Notes: generated from the letters alone by a model not told the origin. 64,000 bases of DNA from Sipunculus nudus (GCA_026874595.1 CM049318.1:53981250-54045249), one strand, 5' to 3'. Counted from the stretch's first letter, positions 21,985-36,047 are shown. Program-made: numbers and translations.

Positions 21985-23920
21985 AATTATCTCATCTGAA
22001 AACCAAATTGTCATAAATTTCAGATATGATTTTTTTTTGCGCGTCACATGTTTGGTAAGCATATTAATATAAATAGAGCAGGTAAAGAGTATGACTGACG
22101 CCTTCTCGTTATTTATTATAACACATAGCGTCACTCTTTCTTGTAACCTTCCCTTCGACTACGGACTATCATGGCTGTACTATTAATTATATATAAAATT
22201 TTATATATACAATTATTAATTATTACATATATATTAATATGGATCGTGTTGGTGTCCTATACATGTCTTTGCAAATTATATATATATATGTTTTAAAATG
22301 TGCGTTTATTGGCGTTTATTCCTTGTTTCAGTCTCCGGTGAGTGGAGGCCATCATGGCCCGTCCTATCTTGGCCCGTCCCATCATGGCCCGTCCCCATGC
22401 AGATGTCTAGACCTTGATAGGTTGACCTGAAGGTCGGGATCTACGGGAGCTGCTCAGACTGGGTGTGTGTGGTTCTGACCACTGTTGTTGTGCATTCACA
22501 AAATAAATAACATACAGAAATTACATACGTTACTTTATCTGAACTCGATTTGATCTAAATGCAAAATATCTAGTTCATGAGAACGTCTTTAACCAATAAT
22601 TAAAAGGTAACATGCAAGATTAAAACTTTAATGGTGACTGTATGATACAGTTTCAAGTTTCAAATACAGGGAAGTTTGACAAGGATACAGCCAGTCGATC
22701 TATAAATAAAATATTGACGGGAGTATTTTTTTGTCTTTTCTGCTTAGAATGCTCTTGTGTAATGTACTGATATACTGATATACTGATTTCTGTTTTATTG
22801 TCGGGGATGTGGTGCGCGTATACCGCTTCCCCCCACTACTACCATCAACCATTTTTTTAAGCGCCTCCTCCCCCATTATCCATTTCCGTTTCGTATTATC
22901 GCCCTCAATGCGTGCAGCACCATATAATAGTCTACTGTCCCCCAAAAATGAGAGAGAAGGGAGAGAGGGAGAGACAGAGACAGAGACAGAGAGAGAGATA
23001 TATATGCACGTTTCCTTTCAGTGTATCATGTATACGAATAACCAGCAGTATACATGCAACAGAAACAGAATATTGTCAACAATACTTTTATATGTATTCT
23101 AAATACATTTATTTCAATTAACATAAAGAATATTTTTTACGTGTTATATTTAAATAAATGGGATGAAAAAAGGATTTGAAATCGTCTTAGTTATATTCAT
23201 ATACGAATACAATATTAAAGTAATGATGCAGCCCTTGGTGATGTGATGAATGACGTCATTAAGATCACTCATGAACTAACAAATGACAACTTAGTGCCAT
23301 ATTGTGTATCCAGCTCCCAATTTGAAACATGTGACACCCGCTCTCGTTGGTCTGATTCTTGGCTTTGTGCCAGAACCGTTGGATTCAGACAAACGAGAGC
23401 GAGTGTCACATATACAGTGCGGTACCATGCTTTCATTGGTCTGATTTGAATTCTTTGCTCTGTGACACCCCTTTCCGTGAAACTCAGGGAATTTTGCGAT
23501 ACAAAGCAGCGGTTAAAACAAAGGAGACCTGGAAAGACTACAGTGTATAACCGCTACGTGAGCCAGGGAATCTTCAGCGACATCTTGTTTTTAATGCAAA
23601 GAAGAGAACAATATAAAAGACAACATAACTACCTGAGACTTTATGTTTAAGTTCAATATGATCTGATGTCGAGATAAAAGCACACAGGTTTTAGATTCAT
23701 TCATAAAAATATGAAAAATAGACTTTTATAACCAACTTGTGTACATAATTATCAGCTGGTTGAAAAGCATACATACCTGATGGAATTTCATCGCTATTGG
23801 CACTTTTGAAAGTGAAATCATGCACACATAAATGAATAAAAAAAATAATCAACTAAAATAAGCCTGAAACGCTAAATGGAATTTCATTTTGGAAAGATCA
23901 AGTATTAGTACCTGGTTTTA
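21985..23920 (+). repeat. Post-minisatellite repeat block, copy 2
   Basis: It is colinear with 11085-12910 over nearly its whole length, including the (GA)n-rich section (22949-22998) and the GTGTATCCAGCTCCCA segment. It additionally keeps about 250 bp (23330-23600) that are partly deleted in copy 1 but present in reversed copy 3. Confidence 0.7.
23329..23411. repeat. 30-bp-arm hairpin within the repeat block
   Basis: Arms 23329-23358 and 23382-23411 are complementary at 27 of 30 positions around a 23-base loop. The left arm reads GTGACACCCGCTCTCGTTGG. Only one arm is recognisable in the other two copies of the block. Confidence 0.8.
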
Positions 23921-25465
23921 TGGCTTTAAAACCTAAAAAAAATCTATAATATTCACCGTTGAATACTTTCACATCACTGTCTACACATCAAACATAGCAA
24001 GACACTTATGACAATTATTAACATTAGAGACATCATGTCTAAGATCTGGCTTTTTTTTATCACATTTGAATATTTATTTTTTTTAAATAAAAAAAAAAGA
24101 AAAGTAATCCCAGCTGTGAAACTAATACATGTTTTAAAATTAACCCAAGGATCAAAACACCCAATATATCATACAAGGAACAAACTGGAGTTTGGAATGT
24201 TTAATTTTATTAACTGAAATAACAATCAGTACTATAAATTTTGATTATTTACCTAGCTGATACAGAAATGAGTCTTAAATGTCAAGCATATTGACATCTT
24301 GAATGAGCACTTGTCAGAAAAATATTTTAAGTTTTTGACATATTTAATTTTATTTAAATTTAAAATTTTCCCCCAATTTTTATGATTGAACTGAAAAAAA
24401 ACCAAATGGTGACTGCATGGTGTCATTTGGAATACATTTTCGGCCATCCATGGAACATCCATAAAAAATCAGTAATTGCAGGGTAATTCCTAGTTACTCA
24501 TTAGCTATTAAATTCCTTTTATATATTTTTATAAAATGTTTTTTAAGTTGTTATTATAAACAAATAAAGTCTTTAACATTATTGCTTATTGTTATGTTTT
24601 CGGTCATTACAACTACTGAAGGAGGGGGTTGAACAGTTAGATCCAGCTGAAGCCACCCAAGAGCTGGCTGGCTGCAGAGTATGCCTCGCTTCAAACATGT
24701 ATAAATAGCCTGAAAGGTCAACAAGGGGACATAAAGAGGGGTTTCAGTATAGCCTAGGTTTGACATGGTTTTTATAAAAACTTTAATAAAAGCAACAGTT
24801 TTTGGGCAATTCCTTTCAAATTTCAAAATTGATAAGCTTAAATCCTTACGTGTGCATGATATGAATATCAAATCAAAAGTGCTTACAGGGAAAAATAATT
24901 GGGCACAATTTGAGTAGCCGATTTTATATTTATGCCAATAACTTTTATAATTTGAAAAGTTCAGATCTAATTTCCGGTATTGAATCATGATAAAATGAAG
25001 TTATATCCCTTCAAAAAATTCTCTAGCTTCAGCACTTCTTATGTTAAAAGAGTAAATATGTTTCGTGAAGTTTTACAAGGTGAATTAAGTTCGGGCCCAT
25101 AACTTCGATAACTTACGCAATACTGACCTAATATTTCATAAATGCATAGGAAATGTATAGAAGAATATGCATACTAAATATGATTAGAAACAGATAACTG
25201 ATTCTGATATTAGGCAGTCTTGAAGTGTAACAATGGTTTTTTATGCAGCACGGAGGTTTTTTTCTTAATATCTCGAAAGAAACGTCCTAGTGACCCAATT
25301 TTCAGTTATGGTAGGAGATTTTGGAGACATCTAATTGTATGCCAAATTACAGATTCGTAGGTCCAACGGTTTCAAAACATGCCAGGATGGAGACAGACGG
25401 ACGGACAGCCAACTGTTAAGGGACAACGACTATAGCTCAGATGACTTATAGTCAGCTTAGCTTAA
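23921..25465. other. Gene-free stretch with a dispersed-repeat tail
   Basis: No protein family is recognised; the 144-codon minus frame (24988-24554) has no visible domain. The end (25300-25450) has the ACAGACGGACGGACAGCC and CGACTATAGCTCAGATGAC type of tail seen again near 46130-46185. Confidence 0.4.
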
Positions 25466-26430
25466 AAACATGTGCAATCAGCTACTTCCGGTCACTGTTT
25501 TTGTTTTTCAATACTGGCACGTGTACCGTGTTTACTAAGAACATGTAGAAAAAGATGCTCCTTTTTCTATCAAAGGGGCATTAATGGATCTGTTCTAACT
25601 ATTCTAAGCTGGAATTTCCCACAGTTTATCAGTTTTTACCCAGCGTAAGCGAGAAATCATAAAGATACGTGGTGTTCTAATTAATCGATTGTATCGATGA
25701 TTGGTCGTTTTCTTTCATAATCGATTTAATCAATTTGAATTGAGCATAATTGATCACAGACGATTATGTATGCACATCCAGAGAAGTCATATCATCCCGA
25801 CGGTACAAAAAAATAATAATTAATCGATCATTGTTCGTTCTTTATCTTTTAATTATTTTATATAATTTTACAAACGAGTCTTACCACTAATCGAGGCTAT
25901 TAATAGAGCAGGTAATTAGCCGGCCTTAAGTGAGGAATGCTTTATAAAGATCACTCTTAATGCAGTTTATCTTACTTTTAATAATACAAAGGATGTTTGG
26001 AGAGTAGAGTCAAGCAGGCAATAGCATGCTGACTCATCCAAGTAACAAATGGCGACACACATAAATATAAAATATATAAAACATTAAGGCGCAGTAAATA
26101 TGAAGTGCAAATGTCTCTCCATGTCACGTGATTGCTATTTGAATATGAATACATCCTATTAAAGGAGAGAAACATATCTCCAAGGTTGAACGGATTCGTT
26201 CTAATAAGATGACAAGAAAACCAATACATTGGTGTTACCTACAAACCCGTGACGCCTGTGTCTTACACAAAAAAAACTGACTCATTATTTCAGTTATCCT
26301 CTCATTAACGACTATCGGTAAAGTATGAATCAAGAGCGTAACTGTACTGCTGTCACTTGTAAACTTAATGGAATCTGTGTGCTATACAGCCTCTAACATA
26401 ATCTACTGCGACCGCACAGTGACATCCGAA
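25466..26430 (+). repeat. Dispersed repeat family H, copy 1
   Basis: It is colinear with 38465-39640. Shared segments include CTTCCGGTCAC, TTTATCAGTTTTTACCCAGC, a cluster of ATCGAT/ATTAATCGAT words and GACGATTATGTATGCACATC, AATAGCATG and GACGCCTGTGTCTTA. Its end resembles family B. Confidence 0.7.
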
Positions 26431-28785
26431 GCTCGGTTGGTAATTTTTTCTTACCATGTTGTTTGCAAGATGCGAGATGTGGATGAGGCAGAAAGCAAAT
26501 GAAACAAAAGGATCTTATCGTGGACTTTTTTTAGGGTATTTTATTATTGAATTATTATACGGACACTTGACCTGCTGGTCCCCGCCCCAGCTTATTTTGA
26601 CATTGTTAAATGAAACAGGTAAACCCAAACAACAATATTCTGTGATGATATTTATTTTTTTCAAATCAATTTAAATTAATTTAGGACACTGGGGCAAATT
26701 TCTTTAATTCTACATGGAGGTAAGTTAATTTTATCACTTTTATCAAAGGGCTTTACATTTTTCAAAATAAAATATTTCTTTCGATATACCATACAGTACA
26801 GATCAGCTAACAAATACGAATTTTTGGTAATTGAGATTGGTAAAATTATATTGTAGAGGGATTTTTTTATCCAGGGCTTTCCTTTAGACATGAACTTACA
26901 TTTTAGTCAATGGTATTTCTTGTCTTATGTAGGAAGAGTATATACATACAAATATAAGAATTATTCATGAAATAATATCATATTTTATATAAAACAGAGT
27001 TACAAATTTGGATACACAATAGGTCCTGGCCATTGTTTGCACAGTGACGTCAATAAGCGTATCCGAACTTACGGTAAACTCTTTTACAAGAGAAAAGCGG
27101 AAAATGTCATTTACGTTTCACTCTCCACCAGAGGTCACTACCGCTACGCTGATATCACCCGGAATACCTCAGGGGACACTCGATATTAGGCCCGGATGTA
27201 TGTATGGCCCTAGGGCCTAGGGCATGGGTATTTTCTGCGCCGGAAGTACGGCGAATAACAACCACGGTTTGTAATTATCTTATCCCTCATAAACTTCATC
27301 CATAGGCATTCATTAAACAAGAACAAAGTAAAAATACTTTTTATTAGCGCTATAATAAGGTATTTAATATTGCCACACGGCGTCTTCGGGTATGTCATGA
27401 CAACAAGGCGATGAATGAAACAGAGTACGACAGTAACGTTCACGCCAGAAAGCGTACCAGCCGGCGTCAACTTCATCCTAATGCAGCAAAACTAGGCGAA
27501 ACAACCGCAATGCAAACAATACATAAAGTACAAGGAATCTACGTGTCTCTCGCCTTATATTCCTTGAATATGATCAATACTATTACATGCAGAGTATGTC
27601 TCTTTAAATGTTGGTTTGTTTTTAATCGCCCGATGATGCGGTCTTGACCTTCTCTCCCGCCCTTCTTCCATGGGAAATATGGCTGCGCCCTTGAAACGTC
27701 TAAGTTATATTAAGAATACGAATTCGGCCGAGGAGTTCCGAGTGCGCTAATATTAGCGAAGCTAATTTTTTAGGGATTTTTATATTTAAGGAAATCGACT
27801 TTAAATCACAACTTTAGTGTAACTACCCGCCTTTGTCTTCCCTTGGGTGATGATTACCTTGGCTACAACGGAGCAGCTTGAGAACCTTGTCCTCTCGAGC
27901 ACACACATGGAAAAGGCCTGAAATCCCATCTGGCGGTCAGTCGAATGGAAAGAGAAGATTTGGTTTGTTGACTTAGAGAGCCAGGAAAGCAGCCCTGACA
28001 TTCTTGGTGTGTGCATTCACCTTTATATTCAAGATCATAGTTTGATGACTGTTAAAGTTTATAGTTAATTAAACTGGTATTTAACCCTGTATACTTATTG
28101 TGTTTTTTTAATTACCCAAGCAGATAGAAGTAGAAAATCATGTCCCCCGAAGTAGAAATCTACAACACAATATTGAGCGTATATTTCAAGTATACTTACA
28201 TGTTCCAAACTAATGGGGTCGATGTTAATAAACGCACATTTAGAGTTCATATAATCCTTTCAACGGTGGTTTGTAGCATGGAGTCTATGTAAAATATAAA
28301 AGGGTAATAATAGCAGGAAGTTTTGCAAACGCGAGGTTGTGGGATTAAATATGAATGGAGTTTTCATGGAATTTAATCAATTTCAAATTTTTTTCCGAAC
28401 CCGGATTTGAAAAGCGTTTATTTGAATTGTTATAGTAAAATTAAAATGAATGTAGCCGCTTTGCTTGGTCACTGGTGTTGCGTTTTATCAGCCCGTCTAC
28501 CCGGGGTGTGCCATACGCGGTGTTTCAAAGAACTGGTTGCCATGTGACGTCATGCCAGAGACGCCTGTACATTTCAATTATGCTCCGGGAGTTGGAATGC
28601 TGTGCATGTACATTTCAAAGATGTATATTTCCATGTTTCCCTTATGATAAACGTTCTGGCGGACGATTGAATCCTGTGTCGAAAAAGACATATTAGCACA
28701 TAATCTGAGGTACACAGTTGATTTATTAGTTCAGATATATATCCTTGTATATAAAAAAATACACCTCCTTTAATAATATAGAGTA
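26431..28785. other. Gene-free stretch
   Basis: I see no recognisable gene in about 2.3 kb. Several short frames (26456-26674, 27411-27647, 28016-27801, 28465-28696) lack domains, and I would not annotate them. Confidence 0.4.
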
Positions 28786-28789
28786 ACTG

Positions 28790-28925
28790 CCGTGTTTTCA
28801 AAATGAGTACATGACTGTGAAAAGAGTGTCCGATAAAAAAAACCCTCTGAAATACACTGTTACCCTAAAATTTATTTTAGAACTGCTTTGCATGCTAACA
28901 CGTGTAATATGCACTTTTAAAACGA
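28790..28925 (-). repeat. Inverted relative of the repeat at 13650-13810
   Basis: The complement carries AGCATGCAAAGCAGTTC, GTGTATTTCAGAGGG and GACACTCTTTTCACAGTCAT in the same order as 13650-13810. Confidence 0.6.
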
Positions 28926-29244
28926 GTATGTTCTAATACATCCTCCCCCCCCCCCCCCATCCCAATGCATAAACACTGTTTTATTGCATTTGGTGGGGAA
29001 GATCATAGGCTGTATTTTTTATGTCATGTAATTACAAAGTTTTGTATATGTTTCTTTGAATATGAATCCCATTAATCACTCTCCTGTTTGTACAGGATTT
29101 GTCCCCAGGCTTTAACCATATATTTGACATCTGATGTCGAACGCGGGAGTTCCGTATAACCTATGACTGGCTGCTTAAATAAAAAAATAGAGATAAAATG
29201 ATATATCATAAAGCGAATAAGTGCCCTGCTCAGGTCACAGAATA

Positions 29245-29252
<8 letters not shown>

Positions 29253-29312
<60 letters not shown>
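29253..29312. repeat. (TA)n microsatellite
   Basis: About 30 uninterrupted TA units. Confidence 0.95.
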
Positions 29313-29313
<1 letters not shown>

Positions 29314-29379
29314 TAGTAGTATATAAGTGCTGAATGGATCTAACTGTGCTCTATTAGCCTGATGCTACGGAATTTACAA

Positions 29380-29562
29380 CGAAAATGTTCAGTTAAACAT
29401 TAACACGTGTTTTCATGCTGTCGCAATCGTCAGATATGAAGTAACCATGGCTGAGTGCTTCGGCACATAATTACATAATGTCACCAACCGTTCCTTAACA
29501 CTTCATATCTGACGATTGGGACAGCATGAAAACACGTTTTAATGTGTAACTGGACATGTTCG
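29380..29562. repeat. Foldback with 63-bp arms
   Basis: Arms 29380-29442 and 29500-29562 are near-perfect reverse complements (only a few mismatches), separated by 57 bases. The inner ends read ATCGTCAGATATGAAGT and ACTTCATATCTGACGAT. There is no coding content. It lies 70 bp after the (TA)n tract. Confidence 0.85.
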
Positions 29563-29795
29563 TGTAAGTACTGACGTAGGGGCCAACTGCGTGTTAAAAT
29601 ATACCCCGCTAAATAGCAGTGTTAACCGAGGACCAGATAAAAAATCTAAGACCGATTTATATAAGCTTGATACATATGGAAAGTCTGTTTCCGAGTTTCA
29701 AGACCAAAAGTTGAACACCGGAGGACTGAAGTATGCTGAAGCGCCCCCTGTTATAATTTGTATATACTTCTGACAGATTATGCGCAACCTGCATA

Positions 29796-31360
29796 TGTGC
29801 TGCCTACCGAAAACATGCAAAATAAATAAAGTCAGTCTGTAGTATCAACCACTTAAATTACTGTTCAACACGCTTACTGCCCACACATACTGTAAAGCCT
29901 TCACACAACCCAAGCATAAGCTGGTCCCAGTGGAGGGCGCCATGCAGCTCCTTGAAACATCTCCCACTTTATCCAAAAAATAAATCAATAAATAAAATCC
30001 CCTCATCATCAAATGACAAAAAAAAGAAAAATTCGTAGCTCATCATTAACATATTAAGCAGATATGAACATAATATGAGTCCTTCGGTATGTAGCACAAT
30101 ATAGGCCTAGTTCACTTAGATGGATATAAAATCAAGAGCTTATAATTGCGGCCGGGTAAGATACATGGGAGTGTTTATATTCCCTTTAAGTACATTAGAA
30201 AGCCCACCACCAAAACTGAGGTGAAGGGGTCCAATCAGAAGTCAGCTCCTGTGATGCTACTTCCTTGGAATCAGCTGGCGGATGTCCAGGGAGATTGGCG
30301 TTACCTTGACCGCTGACCACAGAGGCAGGTGTAAACTCGACCATGGGCACATGGGCAGGTGAGGGAAAAGTACTCTCTGGGCGGAGCTGCTGCTGGACGA
30401 ACCTGCACGCGGTTCATGTGAAATTGTCCTTTGGGAGTTTACATATGATCTAGGATCAGACAACTTGGTTACCTGACCAGAATGCCTTCCGTCATCTTTG
30501 GTGTGAGGTGGGGGTTCTACATAAGCATAGTCATCTGGTGACAAATCTAGGAGAACAGAAGAAACACGTTTATCTTTAATCTGCGACTGTGCCAGCTGAG
30601 AGAAGGCTGGGTCTGAAATCAACTGCCGCATCGGTACTGGAAGAGTACTTCTAGTTCTTTGGCCGATGCATCGCTGGGCGGGACTTAATGCATGGCCCTG
30701 AGGTGGAGTGTTTCTGTAAAATGCAAGGCCATTTGTATGTCATTTTTTTCTTAAGGAAATAATTCAAATTTTGTACAGATGCTCCAGCCTTCCCATCCAG
30801 ACCCATGGTTTCGTCTTATCTGACACGGGTATCTGTGGTTCAATAATATTTCGTACAATGTCCAGTATCTTGTTTGGGAAACCGGACCTGAATGATGAGA
30901 TTGCTAGAGCCCATTTGCTCCCAACATAATGTTCGTTTGTGTCCATTAAGGAAGGATCTCTGTATTCCTTTATGATACAATAAACGTTGAATCTTGTTCT
31001 GCATATGCGGAAATTGTCCTCCTTATCACCTCCTTACCCATGCTAGAATAAAAGGGGCACTTTGTCGAGACCTCTATTTCCGCTCACTCGCCCGTGCTTA
31101 CGATTGACGGGTCGAATATCAGTTCAAAGTAAAGCGGTCGGTCAGTCCCCTGTTAACAGCCAAGGACCAAGCTAAAATCCACTTCCAACACCATGTTACA
31201 TGCCGGACTCATGCAAAATAAATAAGTCAATGTGTAGTATCGAAGCACTTTAATTACTGTTCATCATGCTTACTGCCCACACATACCGTAAAGCCTTCAC
31301 ACAACACTTGTGTCAGCTGGTCCCAGTAAAGGGCGCCAGATCCTTGTAACGCCTGAAGTC
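29796..31360 (-). mobile_element. Small LTR retroelement, minus strand, non-autonomous
   Basis: Direct repeats at about 29796-29961 and 31194-31360 share GCTTACTGCCCACACATAC, GTAAAGCCTTCACACAAC and AGCTGGTCCCAGT, and behave as LTRs of roughly 165 bp. On the minus strand the 5' LTR ends ...GTAACA. It is followed at once by TGGTGTTGGAAGTGG (31193 downward), matching the tRNA-Leu-type primer site of several Gypsy-group elements. The ~1.2-kb interior holds only short frames (30946-30764 and 30631-30257) that could be gag remnants. Protease, RT and integrase are absent. LTR divergence indicates an old insertion. Confidence 0.65.
30257..30946 (-). pseudogene. Possible gag remnant of the small LTR element
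   Basis: Two open frames lie between the LTRs on the element's sense strand: 30946-30764 (containing PWVWMGRLEHLYKI) and 30631-30257 (a Pro/Ser-rich 124-codon frame). They are not in one frame. I cannot match either to a specific gag domain, so the assignment comes from position only. Confidence 0.35.
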
Positions 31361-31599
31361 AGAGATAAGTTTAAGTCTGACTCTATGTTTGTGCTTTACT
31401 TAATCTTTTGTAAAATCATAACTGAAATTTATTTAATTTAGGTTTACTAGCTCATTATATTACGAAAAAGTAAAACAAAAAATTAGTAATAACAAGACTA
31501 AAAAAGCGTTACTGAAGCGTTAGTAATATCAAGACTAAATATATTTAATTTAGGTTTCTTGTTCCTTTTATAACGAAACTATTTTCAATGTCACTTTTT

Positions 31600-32960
<1,361 letters not shown>

Positions 32961-32974
32961 TAAACATAAGCTGA

Positions 32975-33160
32975 TGCTTGGTTAGCAGCTGATGGTATAA
33001 ACAAATACTGAGGCGGGTGACAGTTGATTGTATAATCAATATATTGATAGCCGTTGGACAGCTGGTGGTATAAACAAAGTATTGATGCCGGTGGACTGCT
33101 GGTGGTTTTAACGAAATGTTGGTGCCGATTGAAAGCAAATGATATTAACAAATATAACAA
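32975..33160 (-). repeat. Four units of the ~36-bp minisatellite, inverted
   Basis: The complement reads as four units with GTTTATACCATCAGCTG and CCACCGGCATCAATACTTTG words, the same consensus as 10256-11085. Confidence 0.75.
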
Positions 33161-33164
33161 AGTA

Positions 33165-33965
33165 TATAAAACATAAAGACATAATTATACCATGAGTACG
33201 GATTTATAATTACATAAGCTGAAGTTAAAATGCAAAAATTAAGAAGTGGCCCTTAAAAAGTTAGAATTCAATGTAAATCTATTATAAAGACGTGAGATAA
33301 TATATTTGGATTGTGTGTTTTATAAAAATACAATCGTAAAGGAGGTACAATGCATTAAAAAAAATAACTATAATATTATCATAAGGTCCCGTGAACCGAC
33401 ATAAAACCGGATTCCCAATTAACGATATTTTAATTTAGCGGCAGATCACCAGATTTGTATGTCCATTTTAGTCACTCCTGATTGCGTCTCCATGATTATT
33501 ATTGTCGTAATGAATAATAAGAGAAGGAAAAGTCGGAGGAAAACTCTTGTGAAGAATCAAGAAGAGTCATTCTAGAAATATCTAATTAAGGATCAAGAAA
33601 AAGAAACTAGCATTTTGATGGGGGGAAATATTTACTTTTCATGAAGTATAAAAAAATGTTACTTATATATCAAAAGAAGAATGTGTCAATATTTAAATAT
33701 TCAAATGTTGAATGACACCGAAAAGTTTCTACAACTAGCACCAGACGCTTCGATAACAAGAGCAAAAATACTTTTGGCCTTATGGGACAGTAAAAGATCT
33801 GCTGAATAAAAACAAGGCCTACAGGCCTAATGCGAACCTGTGCAAAGTTTGGGAGTATGAATGGAGGTTTAATTTTAAATTTTAATATTGATCCTTTTAA
33901 GTCCTGCATATCTACCTTAGTCATTATGATTTCAGCAAAATGGACATTTCGGACCTGCAAGTTTC
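33165..33965. other. Gene-free stretch
   Basis: AT-rich; no gene or clear repeat recognised. Confidence 0.4.
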
Positions 33966-33979
33966 AGACTAGGACATTT

Positions 33980-35560
33980 TAAAACTAGAATATGGGTAAT
34001 CGACAAGCGACTATGTGTATCTGCAGAAATCAGAGTGGGACGGGTTAAGTGAGGCATGTATTAAGTGGCAAGGGGAATAGAGTGAGGTGTGATTCATATT
34101 AGCATGGATGTCTGCAGCTTAAACGTGAATGTAGGTGGTGCCACTTGTCATAAAATCGAGAAAATTGTCCAGGATGTATAAACCTGCAAAATTTCAGGTG
34201 GTTAAGTCAAACCACTGCTGAGAAATGAGTGATATATTATCCCAAGGCAGATGAATATATGGACGGTGTTCATAAGTGGTTGCAGGTTGCGCCACTAGTT
34301 TTGCTTATGATGAAGAGCTATGTGAGATCAATACATATGCCAAATTTTGGCCCAATCGGTCAAACGGTTCCCGAGATATGAGCGTGGATGTCTGCAGAGC
34401 AAACGTGAATGTAGGTGGCGCCACCTGTCATAAAATTGAGAAAGCTGTCGAAGTGTATAAACCTGCAAAATTTCAGGTGGAAAAGTCAATCCACTGCTGA
34501 GATATGAGTGATTTTATCCCAAGGCAGATGAACAGATGGACGCTGTGCAAAATTGGTAACATGAGGCGCCACCAGTTTTGCCTTTGATGAAGAGCTATGT
34601 GAGATCTATACACATGCAAAATTTTGGCCCAATCGGTCAAACCGTTCCCGAGATATGAGCGTGGATGTCTGCAGAGTAAACCTGAATGTAGGTGGCGCCA
34701 CCTGTCATAAAATCGAGAAACCTGTCCAGGATGTATAAACCAGTAAAATTTCAGGTGGATAAGTCAAACTACTGCTGAGATATGAGTGATTTTATCCCAA
34801 GGCAGATGAACAGATGGACGCTGTGCATAAATGGAAACAGGGGCGCCACCAGTTTTGCCTATGATGAAGAGCTGTGTGAGATCTATATACGTGCAAAATT
34901 TTGGTCCGATCGGTCAAACGGTTCCCGAGATATGAGCTTGGATATCTGCAGAGTAAACCTGAATGTAGGTGGCGCCACCTTTCATCAAATCAAGAGTGCT
35001 GTCCAGGATGTATAAACCTGCAAAATTTCAGGTGGATAAGTAAAACCACTGCTGAGATATGAGTGATATTATCCCAAGGCAGATGAACAGATGGACGCTG
35101 TGCAAAAATGGTCGCAGGTGGCGCCACCAGTTAGCCTATGATGAAGAGCTATGTGAGATATATACACATGCAAAATGTTGGACCAATTGGTCAAACCGTT
35201 CCCGAGATATGAGCTTGGTTGTCTGCAGAGTAAACGTGAATGTAGGTGGCGCCACCTGCCATAAAATCGAGAAACCTGTCCAGGATGTATAAACCTGCAA
35301 AATTTCAGGTGAATAAGTCAAACCACTGCTGAGATATGAGTGATTTTATCCCAAGGCAGGTGAACAGATGGACGCTGTGCAAAAATGGATGCAGGTGGCG
35401 CCACCATTTTTAGTGTATGTTATAAAGCTATCAAAGGGCTACATTTGTGCAAAATTTTTAGCCTTATCGGTCAAACGGTTCCCGAGATATGCGGGGTTAT
35501 GTGTGGAAACAGACGCACAAATGGACGCTGGGCAGTGAGGAAAGGTCAGAGGTCAACCAA
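33980..35560 (+). repeat. 277-bp tandem array with GGTGGCGCCACC palindromes inside a dispersed element
   Basis: After a leader shared with 58930-59080 (AATCGACAAGCGACTATGTG, GTGGCAAGGGGAA), the equivalent site recurs at 34134, 34414, 34691, 34968 and 35245. That gives spacings of 280, then exactly 277 three times. Each unit comprises two related halves, each starting near the palindrome and ending TGAGATATGAG or CGAGATATGAG, and each containing TGCAAAATTT. The tail (35490-35560, GGACGC and GAGGAAAGGTCA) also matches the element at 59460-59520. Frames across it are repeat artefacts. Confidence 0.85.
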
Positions 35561-35675
35561 AAATGAGGGCGCAGCAGTTCACATGTGACCTGATGATAAA
35601 CCCAATTCGCTTAAAATGCAAACCAAATTTCTTCAAACAGTTGAAAGATAAGCTGGGAATTCTGCAATTAAAAAT

Positions 35676-35730
35676 TGTGTCTAGACGTCTAAACGCTGTG
35701 TCTAGACGTCTAGACACATTGTCTAGACAC
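35676..35730. repeat. Cluster of GTCTAGAC palindromes
   Basis: 35698-35717 is a perfect 20-bp palindrome, GTGTCTAGACGTCTAGACAC. It is flanked by the near copy at 35676-35696 and by TTGTCTAGACAC (35719-35730). Confidence 0.85.
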
Positions 35731-36047
35731 CCCCCTCCCCAGAGCCAGGTCGGTTGCCATGGTGATGTCTGGACCCCACCTGTTTGTACTGAGTGACCTC
35801 TTGACATGGCTGATGAAACTCAGCATGTTGTCAAATCTGTTTTCAAATACAGAAAGCCTTTTTTCAATTGGCTACAATGCTTTTTTAAAACTGTATTTAC
35901 CCAATCTACTCTTATAAAACTAGCATAACCCTACCAAAGAATAATTCTTGTAAAGTTTAAACCAGCTTAACAGTTTCATTATAAATCAGTGGATAAGTTA
36001 GAAGGGTTTAAAATTACATTATCGCTTGCAAAAAACACATCAATGTA

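Noticed and set aside
24554-24988. 144-codon minus-strand gene
   Set aside because: No domain, AT-driven composition and no upstream or splice context.
34276-35588. Family of similar 77-residue proteins
   Set aside because: The similarity comes from the 277-bp tandem DNA repeat; frames occur in several phases and strands without starts or signals in common.
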